Positions 1 to 12,378 of a DNA stretch of 53,929 nucleotides are shown here, piece by piece (the first letter of the stretch is position 1; the number at the start of each line of letters is the position of its first letter). This DNA is from Rhodospirillales bacterium. GTDB lineage: Bacteria > Pseudomonadota > Alphaproteobacteria > Rhodospirillales > Shumkoniaceae. The notes below the pieces were generated by a model. It was not told the origin of the DNA. It saw nothing but the letters and a program-made list of their open reading frames with translations, and did not search any database. The position numbers were made by a program, and so were the translations under genes. The stretch covers positions 1-53,929 of the forward strand of contig JACZKS010000102.1 in the NCBI GenBank assembly GCA_014859895.1, given 5' to 3'.

Positions 1-1
1 C

Positions 2-1447
2 GAGAAGGCGGCGCGCATCGCCACCAACGAGGCCGATGCCGCCCATGCGCGGGCGCGCGACCGGCTGGCCGAGATTCGCCAGCGGGCGGCCGAGATCGAC
101 AGCCGCCTTGGCGCGCTGGCCGAAACCGCCGAGCGCATCGAGGCCGACCGCGCCGAGGCCGCAGAGCGCCTGCGCGAGAACCGCGAAACCTTGGATGGCC
201 TGCCGGACCCCACCGCTGAACGCGAGCGCCTCGTCGCCCTTAGGGCCGACGTGGGGGAACGGCGCTCTCATCAGGTGGCCTGCCAGAGCGCGCTGGATTC
301 GGTGCTGCGCGAGGCCCGCGAACGCCAAGCCAGGCGCGATGCCATCGCCCGCGATCTGGCGTCCTGGCACAGCCGTGGCGAGGCTGCCCGCCTTCACCTG
401 GAAGAGCTGGCGGCCCGCCGCAAATCGGTTGAGGAAGAAGCCGCCCGACTGGCCGAACGGCCTGCCGAGATCGCAAGCCAGCGCCAGACCCTGTTGGGCC
501 TGATCGAGGCCTCCGAGGGCAAGCGCAACGCCGCCGCCGACCGCCTGGCCGAGGCGGAGGGCTGCCTTTCCGCCGCCGACCGCGACCTGCGCGAGGCCGA
601 AGCGGCGCTGGCCAAGGCCCGCGAGGACCGGGTGCGGGCCGAAGGCGCCGTCGAGCAGGGACGTCTGGCCGTCCAGGCCCTGACCGAGCGGGTGCGCGAA
701 CGCTTGGACTGCCTGCCGCAGGCGTTGACCGAAGTCGCCGAACTGGGTGAGGAGGAGGAACTGCCCGACCTCGAGGCCACGGAAAAGCGCGTCGACCGCC
801 TGCTGCGCGAACGCGAAACCATGGGGCCGGTGAACTTGAGGGCCGAACAGGAAGCCAGCGAACTGGACGAACAGATCACCACCCTGCAACAGGAGCGCGG
901 CGACCTCATCAAGGCGATCGAGAAACTGCGCCGCGGCATCTCGGACCTCAACCGCGAAGGCCGCCAGCGTCTCGTCGCCTCGTTCGAGGAGGTCGACGGC
1001 CATTTCCGGGCCCTGTTCACCCGCCTGTTCGGCGGCGGCCGCGCCCACCTGGCGCTCACCGAATCGGACGATCCGCTCGACGCCGGGCTGGAAATCATGG
1101 CCAGCCCGCCGGGCAAGCGGCTGCAGGTATTGTCTCTGCTGTCGGGCGGCGAACAGGCCCTGACCGCGCTCGCCCTGATGTTCGCGGTGTTCCTGACCAA
1201 CCCGGCGCCGGTCTGCGTGCTCGACGAGGTCGACGCCCCGCTCGACGACGCCAACGTCGACCGCTTTTGCACCCTGGTCAGCGAACTCGGCTTGGCCGGC
1301 CACACCCGTTTCCTGGTCATCACCCACCATCGCATGACCATGGCCAGGATGGATCGGCTGTTCGGCGTCACCATGGCGGAACGCGGCGTTTCGCAGCTTG
1401 TCTCGGTCGATCTGCAACAGGCGGTCGCCCTGCGCGAAATCGCCTGA
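2..1447 (+). CDS. smc: Chromosome segregation ATPase SMC, C-terminal part (5' truncated by window edge)
   Basis: The frame is open from base 2 to the TGA at 1445-1447, giving 481 residues of the C-terminal half. The first 270 or so residues are Glu/Arg/Ala-rich and heptad-like, as expected for the second arm of the SMC coiled coil. They are followed by the C-terminal head with the ABC signature LSGGEQ (about 1139-1156) and the Walker B/D-loop stretch VCVLDEVDAPLDDAN. SMC is the ATP-driven condensin that compacts and segregates the chromosome with ScpA and ScpB, neither of which is visible here. The N-terminal Walker A half lies outside the window. RecN also carries an ABC head, but the very long coiled coil and the LDEVDAPLDD form are SMC-like. 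The family assignment is firm. Confidence 0.95.
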   Translation, partial: EKAARIATNEADAAHARARDRLAEIRQRAAEIDSRLGALAETAERIEADRAEAAERLRENRETLDGLPDPTAERERLVALRADVGERRSHQVACQSALDSVLREARERQARRDAIARDLASWHSRGEAARLHLEELAARRKSVEEEAARLAERPAEIASQRQTLLGLIEASEGKRNAAADRLAEAEGCLSAADRDLREAEAALAKAREDRVRAEGAVEQGRLAVQALTERVRERLDCLPQALTEVAELGEEEELPDLEATEKRVDRLLRERETMGPVNLRAEQEASELDEQITTLQQERGDLIKAIEKLRRGISDLNREGRQRLVASFEEVDGHFRALFTRLFGGGRAHLALTESDDPLDAGLEIMASPPGKRLQVLSLLSGGEQALTALALMFAVFLTNPAPVCVLDEVDAPLDDANVDRFCTLVSELGLAGHTRFLVITHHRMTMARMDRLFGVTMAERGVSQLVSVDLQQAVALREIA

Positions 1448-1510
1448 CGTCTAGGGCATTCACAACGAATTTCAAGCCTTATCAAAGGGTTGCATGGCAG
1501 TCTTTCATTC

Positions 1511-1539
1511 TTGACAGCCCGGAGGCCGGCCGCTAACGT
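1511..1539 (+). promoter_or_regulatory. Sigma-70-type promoter for the F0 ATP synthase operon
   Basis: A consensus -35 TTGACA (1511-1516) is followed after 17 bases by TAACGT (1534-1539). Transcription would start near 1546. That makes the upstream ATG at 1549 almost leaderless and favours the atpI start at 1600. Predicted from sequence only. Confidence 0.6.
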
Positions 1540-1599
1540 CCGCCTCCCATGGGGTTGCGGGCGGATCTGGGTTCGCCGGACCCGGCGGGCGGGAATCCG

Positions 1600-1995
1600 A
1601 TGGGCGACGAAACACCTGGTGGATCGCTTCAAGACTTGGATGCCCGGCTTAAGCGTGCGCGGTCGCAGGAGCAGTCGCGATCGCAGGGCAGGAGTTCCGT
1701 GCTCAGGACTCCGATGTCGGGATTCGGCGTGGCGTTCCGCATCGGCGTCGAGTTGGTCGCGGCCCTGGTTGTCGGCGTCGGGGCAGGCCTTCTGCTTGAC
1801 AGATGGCTGGGCACCACGCCATGGTTTTTGATTGTCTTCTTCTTTCTCGGCGCCGCCGCCGGCGTATTGAATGTCTATCGGGCGGCCAGCGGGATAGGAT
1901 TGGCGGAGGCGGAAGGGGCGCCGGCGCCATCCGACGGGGAACCGGAAGAGCAAGATGACGATTGGCCCGGCGGGACGGGCTCGGACAGGCCTTAG
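1600..1995 (+). CDS. atpI: ATP synthase accessory protein AtpI
   Basis: A 131-residue protein with a charged N-terminus, two hydrophobic helices (about residues 46-65 and 72-91) and an acidic C-terminal tail rich in Glu and Asp. This is the AtpI/AtpZ type found at the head of alphaproteobacterial F0 operons. AtpI is known to assist c-ring assembly and may take part in Mg2+ or Ca2+ handling. The ATG at 1600 has a GGCGGG-like ribosome site. An in-frame ATG at 1549 would add 17 residues but sits only about 3 bases after the predicted transcription start. atpB follows 24 bases downstream. Confidence 0.85.
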   Translation: MGDETPGGSLQDLDARLKRARSQEQSRSQGRSSVLRTPMSGFGVAFRIGVELVAALVVGVGAGLLLDRWLGTTPWFLIVFFFLGAAAGVLNVYRAASGIGLAEAEGAPAPSDGEPEEQDDDWPGGTGSDRP

Positions 1996-2019
1996 GAATT
2001 TCAGGGGGCGAGGACACAG

Positions 2020-2745
2020 GTGGCCAATCCACTCCATCAGTTCGAAATTCAGGTCGTCGCGCCCATTCATTTTGGCGACGTCAACGCTTCCCTCACCAAT
2101 TCCGGCGTGTTCATGCTGATCACGGTTGCCGCCGTGACCCTCTTCTTGATGTTCGGCATGCGCAACCGGCGGCTGGTTCCGGGCCGCTGGCAGTCGATGG
2201 CGGAGCTCAGCTACGAATTCATCGCCGGCATGGTGCGCGACAACGTGGGCAACGAGGGGCGGCGCTATTTCCCGTTCATCTTCTCTCTGTTCATGTTCAT
2301 CCTGTTCGGCAATCTGATCGGGCTGGTCCCCTACAGCTTCACCTTCACCAGCCACATCATCGTCACCTTCGCGATGGCGATGTTCGTGTTCCTCGGGGTC
2401 ACCGTCATCGGCATCGTCCGCCACCGGCTGAAGTTCTTCAGCTATTTTCTGCCCAAGGGCGTACCCCTGGTGATGGCGCCGCTGCTGATTCCGATCGAGA
2501 TCATGTCCTATCTGTCGCGGCCGATAAGCCTGTCGATCCGGTTGTTCGCCAACATGATGGCCGGGCACACCATGATGAAGGTATTCGCCGGCTTCGTTGT
2601 GCCGCTGGGTATTCTGGGCGGCTGGGCGCCGCTGTCCATCGACGTCGCGTTGACCGCCTTCGAATTTCTCGTGGCGTTCCTACAGGCCTACGTATTCACC
2701 ATCTTGACCTGCATCTACCTGCACGACGCCATCCATCTGCATTGA
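2020..2745 (+). CDS. atpB: F0F1 ATP synthase subunit a
   Basis: This 241-residue membrane protein forms the stator half-channels that deliver protons to the c ring. It starts with GTG behind a GGGGGCGAGG-type ribosome site. The N-terminus (HQFEI) and the segment [14 protein letters not shown], which carries the essential stator arginine (about R174), are diagnostic. Five to six hydrophobic helices and the length match alphaproteobacterial subunit a. It lies between atpI and atpE in the F0 operon. The F1 genes are not in this window, which fits the usual split F0/F1 arrangement of Rhodospirillales. Confidence 0.97.
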   Translation: MANPLHQFEIQVVAPIHFGDVNASLTNSGVFMLITVAAVTLFLMFGMRNRRLVPGRWQSMAELSYEFIAGMVRDNVGNEGRRYFPFIFSLFMFILFGNLIGLVPYSFTFTSHIIVTFAMAMFVFLGVTVIGIVRHRLKFFSYFLPKGVPLVMAPLLIPIEIMSYLSRPISLSIRLFANMMAGHTMMKVFAGFVVPLGILGGWAPLSIDVALTAFEFLVAFLQAYVFTILTCIYLHDAIHLH

Positions 2746-2804
2746 GGACCGCCACGCCGGCGTGCCCGCCAATTGTCTATTTGAACAACGAGGGAATTAG
2801 GACC

Positions 2805-3029
2805 ATGGAAATTGCTGCCGCGAAACTGATTGGAGCCGGCCTTGCCGTCATCGGCCTGGGCGGCGTCGGCGCCGGTATTGGCAATATCTTCTCCTCGCTC
2901 ATCGGCTCGATTGCGCGCAATCCTGCCGCACGCTCGCAGGTTTTCGGCCTGGCCATGCTGGGCTTTGCCCTCGTCGAGGCGGTGGCGCTCTATGCGCTGC
3001 TGGTCTCGTTCCTGATCCTCTTCAGTTAA
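2805..3029 (+). CDS. atpE: F0F1 ATP synthase subunit c
   Basis: A 74-residue hairpin of two transmembrane helices. The first is glycine-rich ([11 protein letters not shown]) and the polar loop has the conserved ARNP. The second helix carries the proton-binding carboxylate in ALVEAVALY (about E58). The GAGGGAATTAGGACC before the ATG supplies the ribosome site. A short intergenic stretch of 59 bases separates it from atpB. No sodium-binding signature (an extra Gln/Glu in helix 1) is seen, so it is probably proton-coupled. Confidence 0.97.
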   Translation: MEIAAAKLIGAGLAVIGLGGVGAGIGNIFSSLIGSIARNPAARSQVFGLAMLGFALVEAVALYALLVSFLILFS

Positions 3030-3094
3030 AGACGATTGGCGGGCCGGTGCGCCCCCGGGGGTGGGCCGGCCGACGTCTTCCTGCGGAGGTAAGC

Positions 3095-3664
3095 ATGCGC
3101 GGATTCATTCGGCTTCTCGGGGGTCTGACCCTGACCGCAACGGCGGGAACCGGTGCGGCATCGGCTGCCACACTGCCCCAGCTCGACCGCGAATTCTATG
3201 CCTCGCAGGTGATCTGGCTGGCGATCTCGTTTTTGATCCTCTACGTCATCCTGTGGCGGTTCGTCCTGCCGCGCATCAGCCATATCCTCGAGGAACGCCA
3301 GGACCGCATCGAGGGCAACCTTGAACGGGCAGAAACCATTCGCCGGGAAGCCCAGGCCACCGCCGAGGCCTATGAGAAGGCCGTGGCCGAATCGCGCGCC
3401 GCAGCCCAGGCTGTGATCGCCAAGGCGCGTGACAGGATGACCGCCGAAGCCGCGGCCCATCATGCCAAGCTGGGCCAGCGGCTGGCAGCCGAGATCGCCG
3501 AGGCGGAGGGCCGCATCCAGGAGGCCAAGAACGAGGCCATGGCCCACCTTCGCGATGTGGCCGTGGAAGTCGCCTCGTCGGCGGCCGAGCGGCTGGCCGG
3601 GGAGCGCGTCGACCCGCGCGCCGTCGGCAAAGTGGTCGATCGCGTGCTGAAGGAGCGCAGCTGA
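3095..3664 (+). CDS. atpF': F0F1 ATP synthase subunit b'
   Basis: This 189-residue peripheral-stalk subunit has an N-terminal hydrophobic stretch resembling a signal or anchor (about residues 1-25). A membrane helix follows (about 38-58), then a long charged helix rich in Ala, Glu and Arg that dimerises with subunit b. The start at 3095 is chosen for its GGAGGT ribosome site 5 bases upstream; an in-frame ATG at 3047 has none. The stop overlaps the atpF start by one base (TGATG), which indicates translational coupling. Separate b and b' genes are typical of alphaproteobacteria, cyanobacteria and plastids. Confidence 0.93.
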   Translation: MRGFIRLLGGLTLTATAGTGAASAATLPQLDREFYASQVIWLAISFLILYVILWRFVLPRISHILEERQDRIEGNLERAETIRREAQATAEAYEKAVAESRAAAQAVIAKARDRMTAEAAAHHAKLGQRLAAEIAEAEGRIQEAKNEAMAHLRDVAVEVASSAAERLAGERVDPRAVGKVVDRVLKERS

Positions 3665-4191
3665 TGCAGGCATGGGCGGCCGAAACGGCCGGAACAAAGG
3701 CCGAGGCGTTTTGGGCAACCCCTGAATTCTGGGTGGCCGTCGCTTTCGTCATTCTGGTCGCGCTGGTTGGACGGGCGGTGCTGCGGCTGGTAACCACCGG
3801 CCTCGACGCGCGAGCCGACGCCATCCGGGCCCGGGTCAACGAGGCCGAAAAACTGCGCGAGGAGGCCCAGGAACTCCTGGCGTCCTATCAGCGCAAGCAG
3901 CGCGAAGCGGCCGAAGAAACCAGCCGGCTGCTCGAACACGCCCGCGAGGAAGCTGCCACGCTGAGCGCCCGGGCCGCCGAAAGCCTGGAGCAATCCGTCA
4001 AGCGGCGCGAGCAGTTGGCGCTGGAGCGCATCGCCCAGGCCGAGGTCACGGCGACACGCGAAATCCGCGACGCGGCGGTAGACGTGGCCCTGGAGGCGAC
4101 GCGCCGCGTCCTCGCCGACAAGCTGAGTGAGACCAAGGCCGACGAACTCATAGACGACGCCATCAAGGGGTTGCCCGGCAAGCTGAATTAA
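3664..4191 (+). CDS. atpF: F0F1 ATP synthase subunit b
   Basis: A 175-residue protein with one N-terminal membrane helix (about residues 21-44, starting FWVAVAFVILVAL). The rest is a continuous charged coiled coil (LREEAQELLASYQRKQ and onward) ending in a short amphipathic tail. It pairs with b' to hold F1 against the a/c rotor unit. It is the last gene of the operon and is followed by a strong hairpin. All five F0 genes are on the plus strand with short or overlapping junctions, so they are very likely one transcript. Confidence 0.95.
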   Translation: MQAWAAETAGTKAEAFWATPEFWVAVAFVILVALVGRAVLRLVTTGLDARADAIRARVNEAEKLREEAQELLASYQRKQREAAEETSRLLEHAREEAATLSARAAESLEQSVKRREQLALERIAQAEVTATREIRDAAVDVALEATRRVLADKLSETKADELIDDAIKGLPGKLN

Positions 4192-4217
4192 ACGGAAAAA
4201 CCCGTTTGCATGAAATG

Positions 4218-4258
4218 ACGGCCCCGGCCTCGTCAACAAGACGAAGCCGGGGCCGTTT
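4218..4258. terminator. Bidirectional terminator between atpF and the symporter gene
   Basis: A 17-base arm ACGGCCCCGGCCTCGTC (4218-4234) pairs with 4240-4256 across a 5-base AACAA loop, with one mismatch. TTT follows on the plus strand. It lies between convergent stops at 4191 and 4279, so it can end both transcripts. Confidence 0.85.
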
Positions 4259-4278
4259 ACGATATGCCGCCTTTCCGC

Positions 4279-5745
4279 TCAGGTACGATGGAAAGCGCGC
4301 ACGTGTTCCTCGTCTCGGCTCTGGCACATCAGGCTTACCGCAACGAAGATGATGACGTTGGCGATGAGACCCATGATGCCTGGGTTGATGTCGAACGGCG
4401 TCACGCCCTTCTGGACCAACTGGTACCAGAAATTCACGCCCACACCGACGACCAGTCCCGCGATCGCCCCTTCCTTGCGGGCGCCGCGCCACCAGATCGC
4501 ACCGTAGACGCAGGGCGCAAACTGGACGATCGAGCCGTAGGCGCCAAGCAGGAGTTGGACCAATCCGGCCGCTCCCCAGATCGCCAGGTAGTAGGAAACG
4601 GCCCCGATGGCCACCACCGCCCAGCGCATGATGAGGATTTGGACGCGGTCGCCAAGATCCGGCTTCAGCGGATAGACGACGTCGCGCCCGAACGACACCG
4701 AAGCGCCGTGGGTGATGGCGTCGGCCGAGGATTGCGCGGCGGCCAGCGCGCCGGCCCCGATGATGCCGTAAAGGAGGCCGGTCGCCCCCAGGTTGTTGGT
4801 GATCAGATAGGGAAGGATGCCGTCCGGCGTCGTCAGGGCGGTGGGTGGAATCACCCCGACCGCCGAAAAGCCGATGAACAGCACGGGCACCAGGAAGATC
4901 GCAAACAGCGGATAGGCAATCACTGTGAGCTTGATCGTCTTTTCATTGGCCGTGTAGGACTTCATGAAAAGGTGCGGCCACATGATGAAGCCGACGACCG
5001 AGACCAGAATGGCCGTCGAATAGGCCGTCTGCGACATCTTCGAGCCTTCGTGGCCGATCTCCAGGAACCCTGGCCGATCCGCCGCGATCTGGGCAAACAT
5101 GGCGCCCGGACCGTCGTGCAGGGTGAAAACGAGATACAGCCCGACGCTCCAGGCGACGACGAACATCAGGGCGCCTTGCAAAACGTCGCTCCAGGCGGCG
5201 CCACGCACGCCGCTGGTGGCGACGTAAATGACGACGATGCCGTAGGAAAGAAGCGCGCCGACCCAAAACGGAATGTGGTCGGCCGTCATGATGTTGAAGA
5301 TGTAGGCCATTCCCTTGATCTGCAGGGTAAGATACTGGATGAAGGCCAGCACCGAGACGATGCCGACGATAACCACCAGGGCTTTGGACTGGTAGCGGTC
5401 GCGCAACATGTCGCCCATGCTGAAGTAGCCGCGCGCGGCACCCAGCTTAGCCATCCTGGGGCCGATCAGATACCAGGGCAGCAGCCCCAGCGCCGTATAG
5501 GCCAGGATGTAAAAGGCAGCCGCCCCCTTGGAGTAGGCCCAGGCCGGCCCACCCAGAAAGGCGAAGGCCGAGAAGATCGTGCCGCCCATCAGGAACCACA
5601 TGACCACGAGCCCGAGCCCGCGATCGGCGACCGCATATTCCGAGATCGAGAAGAATGAGCGGCCCTTGCCCGCCATCATTCCCAGCACGAACGCGAAGAC
5701 GAGGTAGCCCCCCATCATCAGCAGCGCGATGATCCATTCCGCCAT
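4279..5745 (-). CDS. Sodium:solute symporter (SSS) family permease
   Basis: This 488-residue, 12-13 helix carrier couples Na+ entry to uptake of an organic solute. The N-terminal helix followed by YAVADRGLG, the GGTIFSAFAFLGGPAWAY stretch and the later GALAAAQSSADAITHGAS segment match the SSS fold, where the last corresponds to the Na+ site region. Pairing with a small DUF3311 protein directly upstream (10-base gap) is the common arrangement for the pantothenate/monocarboxylate-like branch of the family. The substrate cannot be read from sequence; monocarboxylates or amino acids are possible. The stop is shared with the terminator downstream of atpF. Confidence 0.88.
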   Translation of the reverse strand: MAEWIIALLMMGGYLVFAFVLGMMAGKGRSFFSISEYAVADRGLGLVVMWFLMGGTIFSAFAFLGGPAWAYSKGAAAFYILAYTALGLLPWYLIGPRMAKLGAARGYFSMGDMLRDRYQSKALVVIVGIVSVLAFIQYLTLQIKGMAYIFNIMTADHIPFWVGALLSYGIVVIYVATSGVRGAAWSDVLQGALMFVVAWSVGLYLVFTLHDGPGAMFAQIAADRPGFLEIGHEGSKMSQTAYSTAILVSVVGFIMWPHLFMKSYTANEKTIKLTVIAYPLFAIFLVPVLFIGFSAVGVIPPTALTTPDGILPYLITNNLGATGLLYGIIGAGALAAAQSSADAITHGASVSFGRDVVYPLKPDLGDRVQILIMRWAVVAIGAVSYYLAIWGAAGLVQLLLGAYGSIVQFAPCVYGAIWWRGARKEGAIAGLVVGVGVNFWYQLVQKGVTPFDINPGIMGLIANVIIFVAVSLMCQSRDEEHVRAFHRT

Positions 5746-5755
5746 GTCGGCCTCC

Positions 5756-5974
5756 TCAGCGCCCGTATTCGTAACGGAAAAAGGCGATCAAACCGGCGAA
5801 CTCAACGCCGATCCAGAAGACCACCCATAACAACGAGAACGGCAGCCCCATGATGATCGGCTGCGCCGAATTGCCCAGCCCATAGAGCGGGAACATCATG
5901 AGGAGCAGGATGACGATGGCGAAAACGGCGTAGACTTTTTCTGGCGTCTTCCTCTTCTTTTCGATATCGGGCAT
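5756..5974 (-). CDS. DUF3311 small membrane protein (symporter partner)
   Basis: A 72-residue protein with two hydrophobic helices (about residues 14-32 and 38-64) and a charged N-terminus. It matches the DUF3311 proteins that precede SSS permeases and may act as a small auxiliary subunit. The AGGGAGC ribosome site before the ATG supports the start. It is first in a two-gene operon. Its role is not established; the family call rests on size, topology and gene order. Confidence 0.78.
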   Translation of the reverse strand: MPDIEKKRKTPEKVYAVFAIVILLLMMFPLYGLGNSAQPIIMGLPFSLLWVVFWIGVEFAGLIAFFRYEYGR

Positions 5975-6400
5975 GGTTTAGCTCCCTGCCGTTCAAGGTA
6001 TCGGCGGCACCCCCATGGGCCGTCGGTCGCGTACGTCTCGACGCAGTCTCGGCAAGGGCCGGTCCGAAGGCCTGCTCCCGCCGCAAGATCCTGTTCTTGA
6101 AATCGAGAAGTGGGCCGCGCCCTGGACGCCCGCGCCGGGGCCAAGGCCGCTCTGGCGGCATCGATGCACATCGTGCCGCCAACACTGGATGTCATCGATG
6201 AAACCGACGATCCCCGGCTTCATGGGCTGGCCTCCATCGCCGACGATGCCGAACCGTTGAGGCACCGCTCAAAACCAGGCTGACCTGCTGCCTTAAATGC
6301 CACTCCCCATCGCGCGCCAGTGTACCCGAGGGCGGTATAGGCGGCAACGGGTGGTATTCGGATGGGAAATGCTACCGGCAGATCGTTGATCCGATGGGCA
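5975..6400. other. Intergenic stretch between ligA and the DUF3311 gene
   Basis: No recognised gene. A short plus-strand reading frame (6110-6283, GTG start, 57 codons) has a coding-like composition and contains MHIVPPTLDVIDETDD. It matches nothing I know, so it could be a gene remnant. No clear terminator was seen behind ligA. Confidence 0.4.
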
Positions 6401-10164
<3,764 letters not shown>

Positions 10165-10177
10165 CCCGCGGACCGGA

Positions 10178-11047
10178 TCACCAAAACTTGTACCAAGACT
10201 CTTTTTTCGCGGAATCGGCCTCGATCTTTTCGGCTTTCGGCGGCTCGGCATCGCCTTCCCAGAATTTGTACCAGGCGGTCTCCTGGGGGCGGATACGTTT
10301 CTGTTCGAGCAGCTCGTAGGCGTCGACATACCATTCGCTGCCGGGGAAATTGTGGCCCAGCACCGCCGCCGTGCGCTTCGCTTCGTCAGCCAGGCCGAGC
10401 GCCAGGTAGGCCTCGGTCAGCCGGAGCAGCGCCTCCGGGACATGGGTCGTCGTCTGGTGATTGTCGATCACGTACCTGAAGCGGTTGATCGCCGCCAGAT
10501 AGTGGCCCTGGCGCAGGTAGTAGCGGCCGATCTCCATGGTCTTGCCGGCCAGATGGTCCTGGGTCAGGTCCATCTTGACGCGGGCATCCTTGGCATAGGT
10601 GCTTTCGGGGAACCGGGTCACCAGCTCCTCCAGCGTCTTCTTGGCCTCCTGCGTCATCTTCTGGTCGCGCCGGACGTCGGAGATCTGCTCGTAATAGCAA
10701 AGCGCCTTCAGGTAATAGGCGTAAGGCGTGTCACGGTTGGACGGGTGGAGTTGGATGAAGCGGTCCAACGCCACGATCGCGTCGTCGTAGGCGCTCTTCT
10801 GGTAGTGGCCGTAGGCGGCCATCAACTGGGCCTTGGTCGCCCACGACGAATACGGATGCTGGCGCTCGACCTCGTCGAATTGCCTGGCGGCGGTATCGTA
10901 TTTTCCGGCCTGCAGGGCGTCCATCGCCTCGTTGTAGAGCTCCTCGATCGGTCGCTCGACGTAGGGCTCCTCCTTGCTCGCGCAGCCGGCGAGCAGGATG
11001 GCAACGGCGAAAGCCACGAGGCTCAGCGGGATCCTTCCACGAGTCAT
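10178..11047 (-). CDS. bamD: Outer-membrane assembly lipoprotein BamD
   Basis: This 289-residue lipoprotein is the essential TPR subunit of the BAM complex, which inserts beta-barrel proteins into the outer membrane. It has a signal peptide ending in the lipobox LAGC (Cys22). The tetratricopeptide-like repeats include YNEAMDALQAGKYDTAARQF and the conserved YQKSAYDDAI...F..LHP pattern. The C-terminus repeats WYKFW twice, a small oddity. It lies between lpxC and recN as in many alphaproteobacteria and has its own likely extended -10 promoter. Confidence 0.96.
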   Translation of the reverse strand: MTRGRIPLSLVAFAVAILLAGCASKEEPYVERPIEELYNEAMDALQAGKYDTAARQFDEVERQHPYSSWATKAQLMAAYGHYQKSAYDDAIVALDRFIQLHPSNRDTPYAYYLKALCYYEQISDVRRDQKMTQEAKKTLEELVTRFPESTYAKDARVKMDLTQDHLAGKTMEIGRYYLRQGHYLAAINRFRYVIDNHQTTTHVPEALLRLTEAYLALGLADEAKRTAAVLGHNFPGSEWYVDAYELLEQKRIRPQETAWYKFWEGDAEPPKAEKIEADSAKKESWYKFW

Positions 11048-11109
11048 GGGATCGGGTCATTCTCCGACGGGTTCGGCGATCGCCCGGCGCGATCCGCCCA
11101 TTGCCGCGG

Positions 11110-11118
11110 ACTATACCA
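11110..11118 (-). promoter_or_regulatory. Extended -10 promoter for bamD
   Basis: On the minus strand the sequence reads TGGTATAGT, an extended -10 with hexamer TATAGT at 11110-11115, about 63 bases before the bamD start. No convincing -35 is present, which fits the extended -10 class. Predicted only. Confidence 0.45.
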
Positions 11119-11214
11119 CGGCCGCTTCAAATGTCGTTAGGATGATACGCACAATGCCGCGCCGCGCAAGGCCGCAGGCCCGCCGGCGCCACGCGTCGAT
11201 CATGGAGGAGGCCG

Positions 11215-12210
11215 TCAGGCCGTCGCCGCCAGCCCCACCGGTATGTTGTCGGCCATCGATACCGGCATCGCCGGCGCCGTCGCCGCGGCCACCTTCACGG
11301 TGTCGTAGCACCAGGCGTCGGGCTCGGCGAAAAGCTGGCGCAACAGACGATTGGTCAGCGCGTGCCCCGAGCACCGGCCGTCGAACCGCCCGATGATGGG
11401 CGCCCCGGCGGTATAAAGATCGCCGACCGCATCCAATGCCTTGTGACGGACGAATTCATCCTCGTAGCGCAATCCGTCCTCGTTCAGCACCTTGTCGCCG
11501 CTGACGACCACCGCGTTTTCCAGCGAGCCGCCGCGAGCGAAGCCGTTGGCCCACAACTGCTCGACCTCGTGCAGGAAGCCGAACGTACGGGCCCGCGCCA
11601 GTTCCTTCTTGAAGGTGCCGTTGACCAGCCCCAGCAGAAGAGCCTGGCGCCCGACCAGGGCGCTGTCAAAATCGATCTCGAAGCCGACCGAGAAGGTGTC
11701 GGCCGGATAGAGCGCGGCCACGCCGCTGGCGCCGCCATCGACGACGACCGGTTTCAGCACGCGCAAGCCGCGCCGGGCCACGCCCAAGTCACGCACGCCG
11801 GCACACTCGATGAGAAAGACGAAAGGTTCGGCGCTGCCGTCCATGACCGGCACTTCCGGACCGTTGATCTCGATCTCGGCGTTGTCGATCCCGCAGCCGG
11901 CCAAGGCCGCCATCAGATGCTCGATGGTCGAAACCACAATCCCTTCGCCGTTGCCGACGACGGTGCACAGCCGCGTATCCACGACGTGATCCCAGCGGGC
12001 CGGGATGATCGCGCCCTTGCCGGCGATATCGGTACGCCTAAAGACGATGCCGTGACCGGCCTCCGCCGGCTTCAGAATCATCGACACCTTGGCCCCGGTA
12101 TGGAGCGCCACGCCCGAACAGCCGATAGGGCTCTTCAGTGTCTTCTGGGTATCGATGCGCTCTTCGGTCAATGTCTCGACCCGACGGCGTCTGATCTCGG
12201 AAAATCCCAT
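11215..12210 (-). CDS. lpxC: UDP-3-O-acyl-N-acetylglucosamine deacetylase LpxC
   Basis: A 331-residue zinc amidase that catalyses the committed step of lipid A synthesis. The N-terminus ([21 protein letters not shown]) and the zinc-binding motifs [10 protein letters not shown] and [14 protein letters not shown] are diagnostic, as is the [12 protein letters not shown] stretch near the C-terminus. The start is supported by GAGGAAAG upstream of the ATG. It follows ftsZ, from which it is separated by a terminator, so it probably has its own promoter within 12211-12287. The organism therefore makes lipid A and is Gram-negative. Confidence 0.97.
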   Translation of the reverse strand: MGFSEIRRRRVETLTEERIDTQKTLKSPIGCSGVALHTGAKVSMILKPAEAGHGIVFRRTDIAGKGAIIPARWDHVVDTRLCTVVGNGEGIVVSTIEHLMAALAGCGIDNAEIEINGPEVPVMDGSAEPFVFLIECAGVRDLGVARRGLRVLKPVVVDGGASGVAALYPADTFSVGFEIDFDSALVGRQALLLGLVNGTFKKELARARTFGFLHEVEQLWANGFARGGSLENAVVVSGDKVLNEDGLRYEDEFVRHKALDAVGDLYTAGAPIIGRFDGRCSGHALTNRLLRQLFAEPDAWCYDTVKVAAATAPAMPVSMADNIPVGLAATA

Positions 12211-12283
12211 TTTCGGTGTCTTTCCTCGGTGGTTCCCGGCATCGGCTGCGCGCCGAAAAACCCTTGGACCGAAAGCAGTTAAA

Positions 12284-12330
12284 GAAAGAGTGCCACGGGG
12301 ATTGATATATCGATCTCTCCCGTGGCACTC
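12284..12330 (-). terminator. Terminator downstream of ftsZ
   Basis: GAGTGCCACGGG (12288-12299) and CCCGTGGCACTC (12319-12330) form a perfect 12-bp stem around a 19-base AT-rich loop. Read on the minus strand it is followed by CTTTCTTT. This marks the end of the dcw transcript before lpxC. Confidence 0.82.
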
Positions 12331-12378
12331 AAATCAATGATTGTTTCTAATTGTTTCCGAATAAACCCTTGTTTTTCC

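Noticed and set aside
394-2568. A 724-codon minus-strand frame over smc and the atp genes.
   Set aside because: Antisense shadow of well-supported genes; no domain recognisable.
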